From Elephas maximus indicus (Eukaryota; Chordata; Mammalia; Proboscidea; Elephantidae): a stretch of 64,000 nucleotides of DNA. This document shows, piece by piece, positions 33,242 to 44,662 of this stretch (positions within the stretch are counted from its first letter, which is position 1; every line of letters begins with the position of its first letter). The notes under the pieces are model-generated. The model made no database searches, was not told the DNA's origin, and was given only the letters and a program-made list of their open reading frames with translations. Both the position numbers and the translations under genes were made by a program. The stretch lies in the NCBI RefSeq assembly GCF_024166365.1, contig NC_064838.1, positions 73,052,001 through 73,116,000 of the forward strand. Direction: 5' to 3'.

Positions 33242-33628
33242 TAGTCTTCAGTTGTTGACTTACAGGCCCTGTAGGTAAATATTGTATTTTTTTCTGTAAT
33301 AATTTTAATGGAAATGGTTTTGTTAACATCCTGATAATTTTATTAAATGACAAACATTTGCATGCTTACTGCCTCCTGGTCTTTGATGCTGGGGATACAT
33401 CTATATATAAAACAAAGGGTCTGCCTTCTGGTATGGAATAAGATGGACTTAGATAAGAGCAATTATCTTACCTGTACTTTGGAGCACCAAGGGAGAAGTG
33501 GCTAATTGAGCCCAAGGTGGAGTGGGTGGAGTCCTTCTCGATGTTTATATCCCTTATGTAATATTGTTCTCTTTTATACTTGTTGGACAGGAGTCATACA
33601 TAACCTCTTTAAAATACCCCTTTAAATG

Positions 33629-33716
33629 AAAAAAAAACCAAACCTTTTTCCATTGAATCAATTCCAACTCATAGTGACCTTATAGGACAGAGTTTCCAAG
33701 GAGCGCCTGGTGGATT
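33629..33716 (-). mobile_element. AfroSINE lacking its tRNA head, reverse strand
   Basis: Tail and body (cattgaatcaattccaactc to aaggagcgcctggtggatt) are present but the tRNA-like head and 22-25 bp of body are missing. This matches 5' truncation during reverse transcription. Confidence 0.85.
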
Positions 33717-33719
33717 CCC

Positions 33720-34084
33720 TTTAGAAGATCAAAAACAAGTACATTTTTGGTAGATTTGTGTTACATGGGGTGTGCCGAACATGTGACTTTTCTTAATCTC
33801 TATCACTAAGAAAATTATTTAAGAGAACTATAAATTTTAGTCTTGATGCAGATTATATTGTTAAATGTTTCCTGCAATTAACAAAGAAAAAAAATTTAAA
33901 GAAAACCTTATTGATGATGTTTACTCTTTCCTTCTTCCTTTGCAGGGAAATTTTGGATTGGGAATGGTACAGGTCAGAAAGAACCTACTTTCTTCATAAA
34001 CATGGTATGCTAAATCTGTGTAAGTTCCATAGGGTAAAATCACATAATTAATCAAACAGGACTTGGAAAGATATATCTATCTGT
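33720..34084. other. Unassigned DNA with one candidate exon
   Basis: No repeat was recognised. A strong splice-acceptor-like tract, ctttccttcttcctttgcag, ends at 33945, and a donor-like gtatgc starts at 34005. The 59 bp between are open in one frame. No protein family was recognised. Confidence 0.25.
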
Positions 34085-34262
34085 CTTGTCAAACCCATTG
34101 CTGTCCAGTTGATTCTGACATGATGACTCCATGTGTGTACAGTAGAACTGCACCCTGTAGGATTTTCTTGGATGTAGCCTTTATGGAAGCAGATCGCCAG
34201 GTTTTTCTTCTGTAGTGCCACTGGGTGGGTCCGAACCTCCACCCTTAAGGTTAGTAGCTGTG
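34085..34262 (-). mobile_element. AfroSINE long variant, reverse strand, degraded head
   Basis: The tail (cattgctgtccagttgattc), the segment aagcagatcgccaggttttt and body (ctgggtgggtccgaacc) are visible. The head is cut off or replaced by a TG-rich run at 34262. Confidence 0.8.
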
Positions 34263-34325
34263 CGTGTGTGTCTGTGTATGTATATGCATGTGTGTGTGTA
34301 GATGGGTACATGTGTATATGAATAA
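34263..34325 (+). repeat. TG-rich microsatellite
   Basis: Imperfect (tg)n tract with atg interruptions following the reverse SINE. Confidence 0.8.
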
Positions 34326-35153
34326 ACAAGAGTCTTCTATATTGCATAGTTCTCTAAATACTTAGGGATTTCCCCCAGTTTTGAAAGCTTACACGCTAGG
34401 CAGTATGTGGTTGCAGTGTCAAACTGGATCGTTACCAGTGTGAGGAAAGTGTTCCTAGGAGAACTATAAAAGGCTGAGCAAGTGACAGCCACAACCTGGA
34501 GAAAGAGGCGTAACATGTTCTTGGAGTTTGTTGGACTTGTTTGTTAACAACAGTTGGCTTTTAAAGAATATGTAAGCGACTGCAATGTCAGCAGGATTGA
34601 AACCAGGTGACTAGATCAGAGTAGCAAGTGTAGTATTAGTTAGGCAAGACAGATAAATAGCCTAATCCAAGGTACGAGCAAGTAGTTAGAAACTAGCATG
34701 TCTGTGAGAGCCTGCAGGATTCAAATAGGGAAGATGTCTGGGATCAAGAGACTTTAGTAAATGAGGCCAAGGAGCTATGTAACCTTGCAGACATTCTCAT
34801 GTGATCTTGTAGAAGGGAAACTGAGAGAGAACCTGGTTAGAGTATTTTCTAATAGAGAAGCTAGTCAAGGGGGAAAATGAAATATGGGCTGTATGTCCTA
34901 TAGAAATGTTTCTGGGTGATTGTGTATATGTTCAGTAATGGCTAATCTACTCACTTAACAATGGATGAACTTGTTATTTTAAAGAAACTTACTGTAAATT
35001 ATTTAAAATATGAAGTCCTTTAATAGAATAAGTGATCTTTTAGCTTATCTTTTATCACAAAACTGAATTTCTGTATATTACCTTCACTTAAATTTAGATG
35101 CTCTGACTGACTGTTACAGGTGATCACTACAGAGAATATTTTGCATGTTCTCA
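34326..35153. other. No recognised element
   Basis: About 830 bp with no identified repeat core or coding signature. Confidence 0.35.
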
Positions 35154-35164
35154 TAAATTACTGG

Positions 35165-35312
35165 AGTCCTGGTGCCATAGTGGTTAAGAGCCCAGCTGCT
35201 AACCAGAAGGTCTACCAGCCACTCCTTGGAAACGCTGTGAGGCAGTTCTGCTCTGTCCTATTGGGTCCTTATGAGTTGGAATCGACTCGACAGCCTCAAG
35301 TTTCAGGTTTGG
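35165..35312 (+). mobile_element. AfroSINE with perfect 11-bp TSD
   Basis: Copy with a deletion of about 20 bp around box B (agaaggtctaccagccactc). The target taaattactgg is at 35154-35164 and 35313-35323. Confidence 0.94.
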
Positions 35313-35323
35313 TAAATTACTGG

Positions 35324-36148
35324 CTTTAGAACCACCTATTTTATGTATTGGCTGTGGAACTGTTGCTTTTTAAATGTTAGTAATTAACTCATTTGTATTT
35401 TCTCCTTACTGACAATATTTCACCTTCTAAGGCTTACAGATTCAATTAATGTCAAATGAACTCCTTACCTGCTCACCTTGTACCTCTCTTTGCTCCTTGG
35501 AGCTGCAGTTCTGAACTTGAAATTTCTTTTCTCTGACCACAGCTTCTTTCATTCTTGGTTCTTCCAGTGAACCTGAGCTTTGCTGTGTTAAGCCTACTTC
35601 ACTTAGTTGCTCGGTTCAGTTTGGCACAAACTGACCTCTGGAGAAGCCTTGACCTTTTGATTTGCACAGTCCTGGTTAGAGCAGTGTTTTTCAAAGTGTA
35701 TGCACTGCTAAAACGGCAAGATGAGCAAACCTCACCTTTATCATTTCCTTGTCATCAGTCACTTACATGGCACTTTGTCTCTCTTACCCTAACCACCCAG
35801 CGTTAAACTAAACCTCATCCCTGGCCACCTAGGGCCAGGCCATTGGGTACCAGCCATAGGCTCAGAAGTCTGCACAACTCCCATCACTTCAGACCAGCTG
35901 GCCTCTCTCTCTCTCCCTCTCTCTGTCCCTCACTCTCTCCCTCTCTGTCTGTCTCCCTCTCTCTCTCCCTCTCTGTCTCTCTCTCATCCCCTGGGACGAG
36001 CCTGTAAAGCCTTTCTCTGTCACCCAGTTGCCCAGACCTGGGTCTTCACAAATCTCTGTCCTGCTAGCCCCTGCTGGCTTATTGCCCCCTATGGGTTTGC
36101 TAATTCTCTATAACTGCTTATAAAATTCATGGAAACTTTAATTTCTTT
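35324..36148. other. Unassigned DNA with a CT-rich microsatellite
   Basis: A (ctctccct)n-type pyrimidine tract spans about 35902-35990. The 83-codon open frame at 35555-35806 has no family features. Confidence 0.4.
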
Positions 36149-36340
36149 TTGTTGTGTGCTGTTGAGTTGATTCCAACTCAGAGCAACCCTTTTGACAGAG
36201 TATAACTGCCCTATAGGGTTTCCTAGGCCATAATCTTTACCGGAGCAGATCGCCAGGTCTTTTCTTCTGCGGAACCACTGGGTGGGCTCGAACCACTGGT
36301 TAGCAGCAGAGAGCTTAACCATTGTGCACTAGGGCTCCTT
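36149..36340 (-). mobile_element. AfroSINE long variant, reverse strand
   Basis: The tail (gtgctgttgagttgattcca), middle (ggagcagatcgccaggtctt) and head (cttaaccattgtgcactagg) are all visible. Confidence 0.86.
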
Positions 36341-36529
36341 TACTTGTACCTACATTTACTCATTGATTATAATCAGAAAGGATACAAGCAAAGAGACTTC
36401 AGACAAGGCCTGGGAGAGGGCCCTGTGGCGCAGTGCAGAGACAGTATCTGACTTTCATCTTTATCCTCCCATCTTGTCAGCTGGGGATTATGTGCCTGAT
36501 GATTTTATACGTGGTGTTAGTTGATGAGG

Positions 36530-36690
36530 ACTGAGGAGAGATGGCAGGAGCTGAGACTAGGGGAGGAAGAGTATATGGGGCAATTCTAAACTAAGGGGCT
36601 TGAAATTTATTCTTACAGCTGTGGGGTGGCAGCCATTGGAAAAGTTTATTTAGAGTTTTGTCCTTCAGTTTGAGCCTTTAGGAACCGACT
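36530..36690 (-). mobile_element. L2-like fragment, reverse strand
   Basis: The text cttgaaatttattcttacag followed by gcagccattggaaaag resembles antisense L2 body also seen near 27000 and 31020. Low certainty. Confidence 0.35.
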
Positions 36691-36947
36691 TTGCAAGGAC
36701 TGGGCTCTGCTTAGAGATGACAGTGACAAATCATAGGTTCAAAGAGGAAGGTGAATCTTCCTTTTTCTCTGGAATTGGTCCTTTATTCTTTTGGGCAGTT
36801 AAAAGTTGTTTGTATCCAAGAAGCTACTTCCTTGCAGGCATGAAATATTTACAAATTTGTGACAGAGTGATGTATAGTATGTGGAGAGGGAATCATGAGA
36901 GCTCTCTGTGAAGTTTGTGAAGCAAGAGTTTGAGAAAACCACTATTA

Positions 36948-37160
36948 TGGGAGTCGCCGGCTGGTGCAAATGGTTAACGTGCTCAGCTCCTAACGGAAAG
37001 ATTGGAGGTTGGAGTCCACCCAGAGGTGTTTGGAAGAAAGGCCTGACAACCTTCTTACAAAAAAACAGCTATGATAACCCTATGGAGCACAGCTCTACTG
37101 TGACATACGTGGAGTTGCCATGAGTTGGAATTGACTGGACAGCAGCTGGTGTTTTGGTTT
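36948..37160 (+). mobile_element. AfroSINE long variant
   Basis: Head gagtcgccggctggtgcaaa, box-B-like gattggaggttggagtcc, middle agaaaggcctgacaaccttc and tail gccatgagttggaattgact. Confidence 0.88.
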
Positions 37161-37949
37161 GTTATAGGCTGAACGGATTGCTTATTGTTTGTGTATATAC
37201 AGTGGGGTGTGTATTGAAAGCTTAAACATCCTCTGGCATCTTATTTATTTTTGACTGTTCAAGGAAGGCTGGGCTGATAATACTAGTGCCTTTTAGTAGT
37301 TGACATAACAGGGAAGTATTTGGCCTTTTACTTACTTGGAACCCACAACTTTTTTTTTTTTTTTAAACATAGGTAGGCTAGATAAGAGGCTTTGTACTTG
37401 CTTCTTAGAAGAAATTTAGGAGCAGTAAATTGACTGCCTTCAAATTTTTGCTACCAGTTCTTCACAGAAGTATAAAATGCAGAATCCCTGCCTGATTCGT
37501 TTGTAAACAATCCTTGTGATTGTCAGCTTGCCAAGGGATGCTTTTTTCTTTTGAGTAATTTCTGGGGAATACCTTGCTTTGGATCACCCTTTGTTGTTGC
37601 CTTCGGGAGTACAGGTGCTCTTTTCCCCCCTTTTTCATAAAACCATTAAATTCTACAGTTTTCAGGAATTCAACGTTGTTTTCATGGAACTGATGTAAGT
37701 TAAAATTGAAACTGTGAGAGAATTTACCTATTTAGTCTTGAGCTGAAAATTTCCCAAAGAGTAGGAGCCATAGTTTTGCTCGCCACCAAACGCAGAACAA
37801 GTAATTTTGAATTTATGGGCATGATTATGTCATGGCCTTTCTAAATACAAAAATATAACTTTCACTTAGAACATTGAATACTTTGATAATATCTTTACTG
37901 ATATTGGTGAGAATGTAGTGAAATTGGTCCCATTATAGTTTTTTCTATT
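37161..37949. other. No recognised element; poly-T near 37350
   Basis: About 790 bp of unassigned sequence. A poly-T run lies at 37350-37366. Confidence 0.35.
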
Positions 37950-38540
37950 TGCCTTTTTTTTTCAATTATGTTCTAGGTGAAAGTTTACAGAGCAAATTAG
38001 TTTCTCATTAAAGAATTAATACACAAATTGTTTTAGGACATTGGGTGCCAACACTTTGATGTGTCAATGCTCTCCCCTTCACGCTGGGTTCCCTGTTCCC
38101 ATTTGTTCAGTTGCCTGTCCCTTCCTGCTTTCCTGTCTTTGCTTTTGGGGTGGTGTATTCATTTAGCCTCATAAACATGGTTAAATTATGCAGCCAGTTC
38201 CTCAAGTGTGTTATTGTTTGCCATATAGACTTGTCTAATCTTTGGTCTAAGAGCGAGCCTCTGGAGTACTTTTGTACTGAGTTAAAAGGGTATCTGGAGG
38301 CCATAGGTTTGTGGTCTCTCAAGGTTCTGTCAGACCAGCAAGTCTGATATTTTTTTGTATGTTTGAATTTGAATTTTGTTCTACATTTTTCTCCTGCTCT
38401 GTCCAGGACCCTGTGTTGTGATTCCTGTCAGAGCAGTTGGTGGTGGAAGCCGGGCACCATCTAGTTGTTCTGGGTTCAGCCTGGCAGAGATTGTGGTAGT
38501 TGTGGTCCATTAGTCCTTTGGACTAAACTTTCCCTTGTGT
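37950..38540 (-). mobile_element. 5'-truncated L1 3' UTR, reverse strand
   Basis: Antisense L1 3' end (ttctaggtgaaagtttacag) followed by UTR text such as tctggaggccataggtttgt and agcctggcagagattgtggt. It is homologous to 15508-16015 and 57080-57563. Truncated in the UTR. Confidence 0.85.
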
Positions 38541-38554
38541 TTTGTTTTTTTAAT

Positions 38555-39240
38555 AGACTGAGGTAATCTTGTTTATTTGTCTACATGTTTATGGTGTCTC
38601 CCTGTACTGGAATGTGAACTCTAAGAGGACAGGGACCATGTGTCTTTTATATATTGCTGTATCCCTGTCATGGATTGAATTATATCCCCCTCAAAAATGT
38701 GTGCGTTTACTTGGTTAGGCCATGATTCCCAGTATTGCGTGGTCGTCCTCCATTTTGTGATTGTAATTTTATGTTAAAGAGGATTAGGGTGGGATTTTAA
38801 CACCCTTACCAGGTCACATCCCTGATCCAGTATAAAGGAAGTTCCCCTGGGGTGTGGCCTGCACCACCTTTTATCTCTGAAGAGATGAAAGGGAAGTAAG
38901 CAGAGAGTTGGGGACCTCATACCACCAAGAAAGCAGCACCAGAAGCAGAGTGTGTCCTTTGGACCCAAGGTTCCTGTGTGAGATGCTCCCAGACGAGGGG
39001 AAGACTGATGACAAGGACTTTCCTCCAGAGCTGACAGAGAGAGAAAGCTTTCCTGTGAATCTGGAGCCCTGAATTTGGACTTGTAGCCTACTGGACAGTG
39101 AGAGAATGAATTTCTTTTTGTTAAACTTGTGCACTTGTGATATTTCCGTTATGGCAGCACTGGGTGACTGAGACAATCCCTATCACCTATTGCAGTGCTT
39201 TGCGTATAGTGGACACTCAAGTAATTGCTGAATGAATTCT
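38555..39240 (+). mobile_element. L2 3' end, split by a solo LTR
   Basis: L2 text (actggaatgtgaactctaag, then aggacagggaccatgtg) stops at 38665. It resumes after the LTR as tgcagtgctttgcgtatagt, then ggacactcaagtaattgctg and aatgaa, the L2 terminus. Confidence 0.75.
38666..39175 (+). mobile_element. Solo LTR, same family as 9331, perfect 5-bp TSD
   Basis: The 510-bp element starts TGTCATGG and ends GAGACA. The target atccc is at 38661-38665 and 39176-39180. Shared blocks with the 9331 copy include ggttaggccatgattcccag and accaccaagaaa. Like that copy it sits in an L2 3' end in the same orientation. Confidence 0.9.
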
Positions 39241-39654
39241 GACTTGGTGTGGCTTAGGTGGTATCCTGACATGTATTGAAAAAGCACCTCGGGTTATTTT
39301 GATGTGCACTCCCATGGTTGAGAAACCTTCGTCTATCTTCCTTCTCTAATGTGCGTGAGATATAGAAGATATCACTCTTGAAATTGGTAATCTCATTTCC
39401 CTAGTAGGAAAAGTTTAATTTGGTAATGTTATTCAAATGTTGTTTGTAGGTAGGACTCAGAATGGACAATTGCATTCCATCATCAAATAATTAAGTTTAG
39501 GAAAGGTGGGAAGATAGACCTAAAATTGAGTTTATTCCATTTTTTTTTTCTTTTTGTTTAAAAAAAAAAACAGGCAAGGTTAGACTTCCTAGATGGTTTT
39601 CCTTCAAAACACTGCTTCTCAATGGGGGACATTTTGACGTCTAGAGACGTTTTA
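39241..39654. mobile_element. Possible hAT (MER-type) fragments in unassigned DNA
   Basis: The segments gttattttgatgtgcactcc then catggttgagaaacc (about 39294-39330), and aatgggggacattttgacgt then ctagagacgtttta (39619-39652), resemble termini of MER58/MER20-type elements. Both are short. Confidence 0.3.
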
Positions 39655-39858
39655 GATCCCTTGTAGCTTAGTGGTTAAACGATCAGCTGCTAACCAAGAG
39701 GCTAGCGGTTCAAATCAAGCCGCTCTGTGGGAGAAGGATGTGGTAGTCTGCTTCTGTAAAGACTACAACCTTGAAAACCTGATGGCACAGTTTTACTCTA
39801 TCTTATAGGGTCACTATGAGTCGAAATGGTCTCCACTGGCAATAGGCTTTTTAGTTTT
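39655..39858 (+). mobile_element. AfroSINE long variant
   Basis: Head cttgtagcttagtggttaaa, box-B-like ggctagcggttcaaatc, middle gatgtggtagtctgcttctg and a diverged tail. Confidence 0.86.
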
Positions 39859-39899
39859 AATTTAAATATGCACATATCTTACATTTTAAAGGCTTGTTT

Positions 39900-40640
39900 G
39901 TATATGTAAGTCAGTAGTTTTCAAAGTGTAGTCCTTGAACCCTTAGGAGTAAAACCTATTCATATTAATACTAAAATATTATATGCCTTTTTCTCTTTGA
40001 TGTTTGGATTAAAGATACAAAAGCAATGCTGAGTAAAACAGCTGATACCTTAGCAGGAAATCAAGACAGTGGCACTGAATTGTCCAGTAGTGTGTATTCT
40101 TCTCTGTCATGAATACTTCATGTCATACAGTTAAAAAAAAAAACAAAACCTCATTTTTCCTTCAGATTCTTTTTCAGTACAAATTAAATTTTACTATACT
40201 TGGCCCTAGAGTATCTGTGTGATAAAGTGGGTATGTGCTGCAGAGGAAAAGAATTTGTATGATTGAGTTGCTAGCTCAGCTACCCCTGTCCCCATTTTCA
40301 TGTAATATCTTCTTTAATTGAAAGAACAACTGAAAAACCATGGTTATTCAGACTTGGGTATTTGGCAAACATTTCTTTGAAAATGAACTTGTTACTAATG
40401 ATAAAATTGGAGCTTTCAGGCAAAAATTAGAATTTGGGGAAATCTGTATGGGCCACCTTGAGCTTGATAGCATTCTAGTAAAGACATTTGTGGTAATAAT
40501 GATAGTAATAGTGGTATTATATAATGAACTGTGTCAACATTTGGAAGAACTGAATAACTCAGCAAACCAACATTTTCCAGATGGCGTTATAAAATCACAC
40601 ATAGGTAAAGATCCCATTCAAAGAGCAAGTTAGACAAATG
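39900..40640 (+). pseudogene. hAT-transposase-like relic, 5' piece
   Basis: A 97-codon open frame at 40340-40633 contains DKIGAFRQKLEFGEICMG and a later ELCQHLEELNNSANQHFPD segment. This is the character of hAT-derived proteins such as the ZBED/FAM200 type. The preceding 400 bp (for example agctgataccttagcaggaa) look like the leader of the same old element. The frame ends where L1 sequence begins at about 40645, and the continuation lies at 48976-49270. It is either a DNA transposon copy or a retrocopy of a domesticated gene. Confidence 0.55.
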
Positions 40641-41118
40641 GATTTTGTGTGTGTGTGTGGTAAAGTATGTATAACAAAACATTTGGCATTTCAGCCATTT
40701 GTATGTGTACAATTCAGTGACATTTATTACATTCACCATGCTGTGCAGTTGTCATCCCTATCCATTTCCAAATTTTTTTGTTATCACCCTTAACAGAAAC
40801 TCCATACTCCTTAAGGAATAACTTTGCATTTTCCCCTCCCTCCTGCCCTTTGTAAGCTCTCATAAACATTGGTCTCTATGCATTTGCCTGTTCTAGATAG
40901 GTATTTTATATAGGTGGGTCATACAATATTGTCCAGCAGTGTCTGACTTAGTTCACTCAGTATAATCTTTTCAGGGTTCATCCATGTTTTAATATGTATC
41001 AGAACTTCATATTTCTTCATGGCTTAATTACTGCACTGTATGGATTTCCCACATTTTATCCATCTGTTGATGGATACTTAGTTTGTTTCCACTTTATGGC
41101 AATTGTTAATAATGCTCC

Positions 41119-44100
41119 TCCCACATGTCTGTCATTTTGTTGTACTTTGGGGGCTTGTGTGTTGCTGCGACACTGGAAGCTCTGCCACTGGTATTTAGAT
41201 ACCAGCAGGGTCACCCAGGGCGGACAGGTTTTAGTGGAGCTTCCAGACTAAGACAGACTAGGAAGAAGGACCTAGTGGTCTATTTCTGAAAAGAAGAAAT
41301 AGAAATGAGAAGAAACAGCTGCAAACATCCATTAATAATCGGAACCTGGAATGTACAAAGTATGAATCTAGGAAAATTGGAAATCATAAAAAACAAAATA
41401 GAACACATAAACATCAGTGTCCTAGGTGTTAGTGAGCTGAAAAGGACTGGTATTGGCCATTTTGAATTGAACAATCATATGGTCTGCTATGCCTGCAGCA
41501 ACAACCTGAAGAGGAATAGCATTGCATTCATCATCAAAAAACATTTCAGGATCTACCCTGAAGTACACTGCTGTGAGTGATAGAATAATACCCATACGCC
41601 TGCAAGGAAGATCAGTTAACGTGACCTACTTTTCAAATTTATGCACCAACCACTAAGGTCAAAGATGAAGAAATTAAAGATGTTTTACCAACTTCTGCAG
41701 CCTCAAATTGATTGAACATGCAATCAGGATGCATCGATAATTATTGGTGATTGGAATGCAAAAGGTGGAAACAAAGGATTGGTTGGTGGAAAATATGGCC
41801 TCAGCGATAGATACGATGCTGGAGATCACAGGATAGAATTTTGCAACACCAATGACTTTTTCATTGCAAATATCTTTTTTGAATAACATAAGTGGCGATT
41901 ATACACACAGTCCTCACCAGATGGAATACACAGGAATCAAATCAACTACATTGGTGTAAAGAGATGATGGAGAACTCAATATCATCAGTCAGAACAAGGC
42001 CAGGGGCCAACTGCAGAACAGACCATAACTGTTCATATGTAAGTTCAAGTTGAAGCTGAAGAAAATTAGAACAAGTCCAGGAGAGCCAAAGTACAGGCTT
42101 GAGTATATCCCACCTGAATTTAGAGACCATCTCAAGAATAGATTTGACACGTTGAACACTAATGACCAGACGAGTTGTGCAAGGACATCAAGGACATCAT
42201 ACGTGAAGAAAGCAAGAGGTCATTAAAACGACAAGCAAGCAAGAAAAGACCAAAATGGATGTCAAAAGAGACTCTGAAACTTGCTCTAGAACATCAGATA
42301 TCTAAAGCAAATGGAAGAAGTGATGAAGTAAAAGAGCTGAACAGAAGATTTCAAAGGGTGGCTCTAGAAGACAAAGTAAAGTAACCTGGAGTTAAGAAAC
42401 CAAAAGGGAAGAACATGCTGGACATTTCTCAAGCTGAAAGATCTGAAGAAAAAATTCAAGCCTGGAGATGCAATATTGAAGGATTCTACAAGGAAAATAT
42501 TAGATGACACAGGAAGCAGCAAAAGAAGATGGAAGGAATACACGGAGTCACTATACCAAAAAGAATTGGTCAACATTCAACCATTTTAGGAGGTAGCATA
42601 TGATCAGGAACCGATGGTACTGAAGGAAGAGGTTCAAGCTGCACTGACGGTATTGGCAGAAAAACAAGGCTTCAGGAATTGATGGACTACCAATTGAGAT
42701 GTTTCGACAAACAGATGCAGTGCTGCAAGTGCTCACTTGTCTACGCCAAGAAATTTGGAAGACAGCTTCTTGGCCAGCCAACTGGAAGAGATCGGTATTT
42801 GTGCTCATTCCAAATAAAGGGGATCCAACTGAACGCAGAAATTATCCAACAGTATTATTAATATCACACGCAAGTAAAATTTTGCTGAAAATCATTTAGA
42901 ATGAGATGCAGCAGAATATCAACAGGGAACTGCCAGAAATTCAAGCCAGATTCAAAAGACGAGGTGGAAAGAGGGATATCATTGCTGATGTCAGATGAAT
43001 CTTAGTTGAAGGCAGAGTTAACCAGAAAGATGTTTACCTCTGTTTTACATTGAGTATGCAGAGGCAGCCGACAGTGTGGATCATAACAAATTATGGATGA
43101 TTGCCAAGGATGGGAATTCCAGAACACTTAATTGTGCTCTTGCAGAATCTGTACATAGATAAAGAGTCAGTCGTTGGAACTGAACAAGGGGATACTGCAT
43201 TGTTCAAAGTCAGGAAAAGTGTGTGTCAGGGTTGTATGCTTTCACCATATTTATTCAACCTGTATGCTGAGGAAATAATCCGAAAAGATGGACCATATGA
43301 AGAAGAATGAGGCAACAGGATTGGAGGAAGACTCATTAACAACCTGCAATATGCAGATGATAAAACCTTGCTTGCTGAAAGTGAAGAGGACTTGAAGTAC
43401 TTACTGATGAAGATCAAAGACTACAGCCTTCAGTATGGATTACACTTCAACATAAAGAAAACAAAAATCCTCACAACTGGGCCAGTAAACAGCATCATCA
43501 TAAACAGAGAAAAGATTGAAGTTGTCAAGGATTTCATTTTACTGGATCCATAATCAACACCCATGGAAGCAGCAGTCAGGAAATCAAAGGACACATTATG
43601 TAAATCTGCTGCAAAAGACCTTTTTAAAGTGTTAAAAAGCAAAGATGTCACCTTGAAGACTAAGGTGGGCCTGACCCAAGCCATGGTGTTTCAAGTTGCA
43701 TCTGCATGCGAAAGCTGAGCGATGAATAAGGAAGACTGAAGAAGAATCAGTGCCTTCGAATTAATGGTGTTGGTGAAGAATATTGAGTATACCATGGACT
43801 GCCAGAGGAACAAACAAATCTGTCATGGAAGAAGTACAACCAGAGTTCTCCTTGGAAGCAAGGATGGCAAGACTTCGTCTCTCATACTTTGGATATGTTG
43901 TCAGGAAGGACCAGTCCCTGGAGGAGGACATCACGCTTGGTAAGGTGGATAGAGGGTCAGTGAAAGAGAGGAGGACCCTCAACAAGGTGGATTGACACAG
44001 TGGCTGCAACAATGGGCTCAAACATAGCAACAATTGTTAGAATGGCACAGGACCACACAATTTTTCGTTCTGTTTTGCATAGGGTCACCATTAGTTGGAA

Positions 44101-44128
44101 CCAACTTGACGTCATCTAACAACAACAA
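41119..44128 (+). mobile_element. Near-full-length RTE (BovB-like) LINE with perfect 12-bp TSD
   Basis: The 3,010-bp insertion is flanked by taataatgctcc at 41107-41118 and 44129-44140. It starts with the RTE 5' UTR, enters an endonuclease domain at 41305 and ends in the RTE tail plus (aac)n. Compared with the 13-kb copy, about 230 bp of the leader between 41290 and 41300 is missing. Forward orientation within a reverse L1. Confidence 0.96.
41305..43730 (+). pseudogene. RTE ORF (endonuclease and reverse transcriptase), decayed
   Basis: The endonuclease start reads IIGTWNVQSMNLGKLEI with GVSELKRTGIGHFE following (Asn and Glu positions of APE-type nucleases), open to 41580. Frameshifts follow. 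Reverse-transcriptase text returns at 43101-43310 (MGIPEHLIVLLQNLYID, then QGCMLSPYLFNLYAEEII), and a YADD catalytic box is intact at 43350-43361. A C-terminal part lies at 43600-43995. The family protein would be one continuous ORF of roughly 1,000 codons; here at least five breaks make it non-functional. Confidence 0.9.
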
Positions 44129-44174
44129 TAATAATGCTCCAGTGAACATTGCTAAGCAGGAAACTGAGACCCTG

Positions 44175-44662
44175 TGTCTTAGGCTGGGTTTTCTAGAGAA
44201 GCAAATCCAGTAAAGCGGATAAGTACATATAGAGAGTGATTAATGTGAAGGAAATGGCTAATGTGGTCATAGAGGCTGGAATGTCCTAAGTCCGTGGATC
44301 AGGCTGGAGGCTTCTCGTGAATCACATAGCTGCAGGGCGGGGAACCCAAAATGGGCAGGCAAGATGGCAGGTAAGCTTCTAGTTCCAGTCCCAATAACTG
44401 GAGGTCAGACAAACAGGAGCCAGCTGCCGAATCCAGAATGAGCAGAAGTCCATGAGCCTTGCCAGAAAGTCTTCCTATATTGGTTGCAGACGACACCCCC
44501 CAGGAAACTCTTTTAACTGATTGGCTGCTCACAGCAGATCCCGTTGTTGAGGTGATTACAGTATATCAGATCTCATCATGGAAGTGATTACATCATTTTA
44601 CGACTGCCAAACCACTGAGAGTCACACCCCAATCAATTTGAAACACAACCATAATGATCACA
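44175..44662 (+). mobile_element. Solo LTR (ERVL-like), 488 bp, perfect 5-bp TSD
   Basis: Begins TGTCTTAGG and ends GATCACA, with ccctg at 44170-44174 and 44663-44667. The interrupted L1 reads through once one target copy is removed. The start (gggttttctagagaagcaaa) resembles MLT2-type LTRs. It is not closely related to the 9331 family. Confidence 0.85.
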
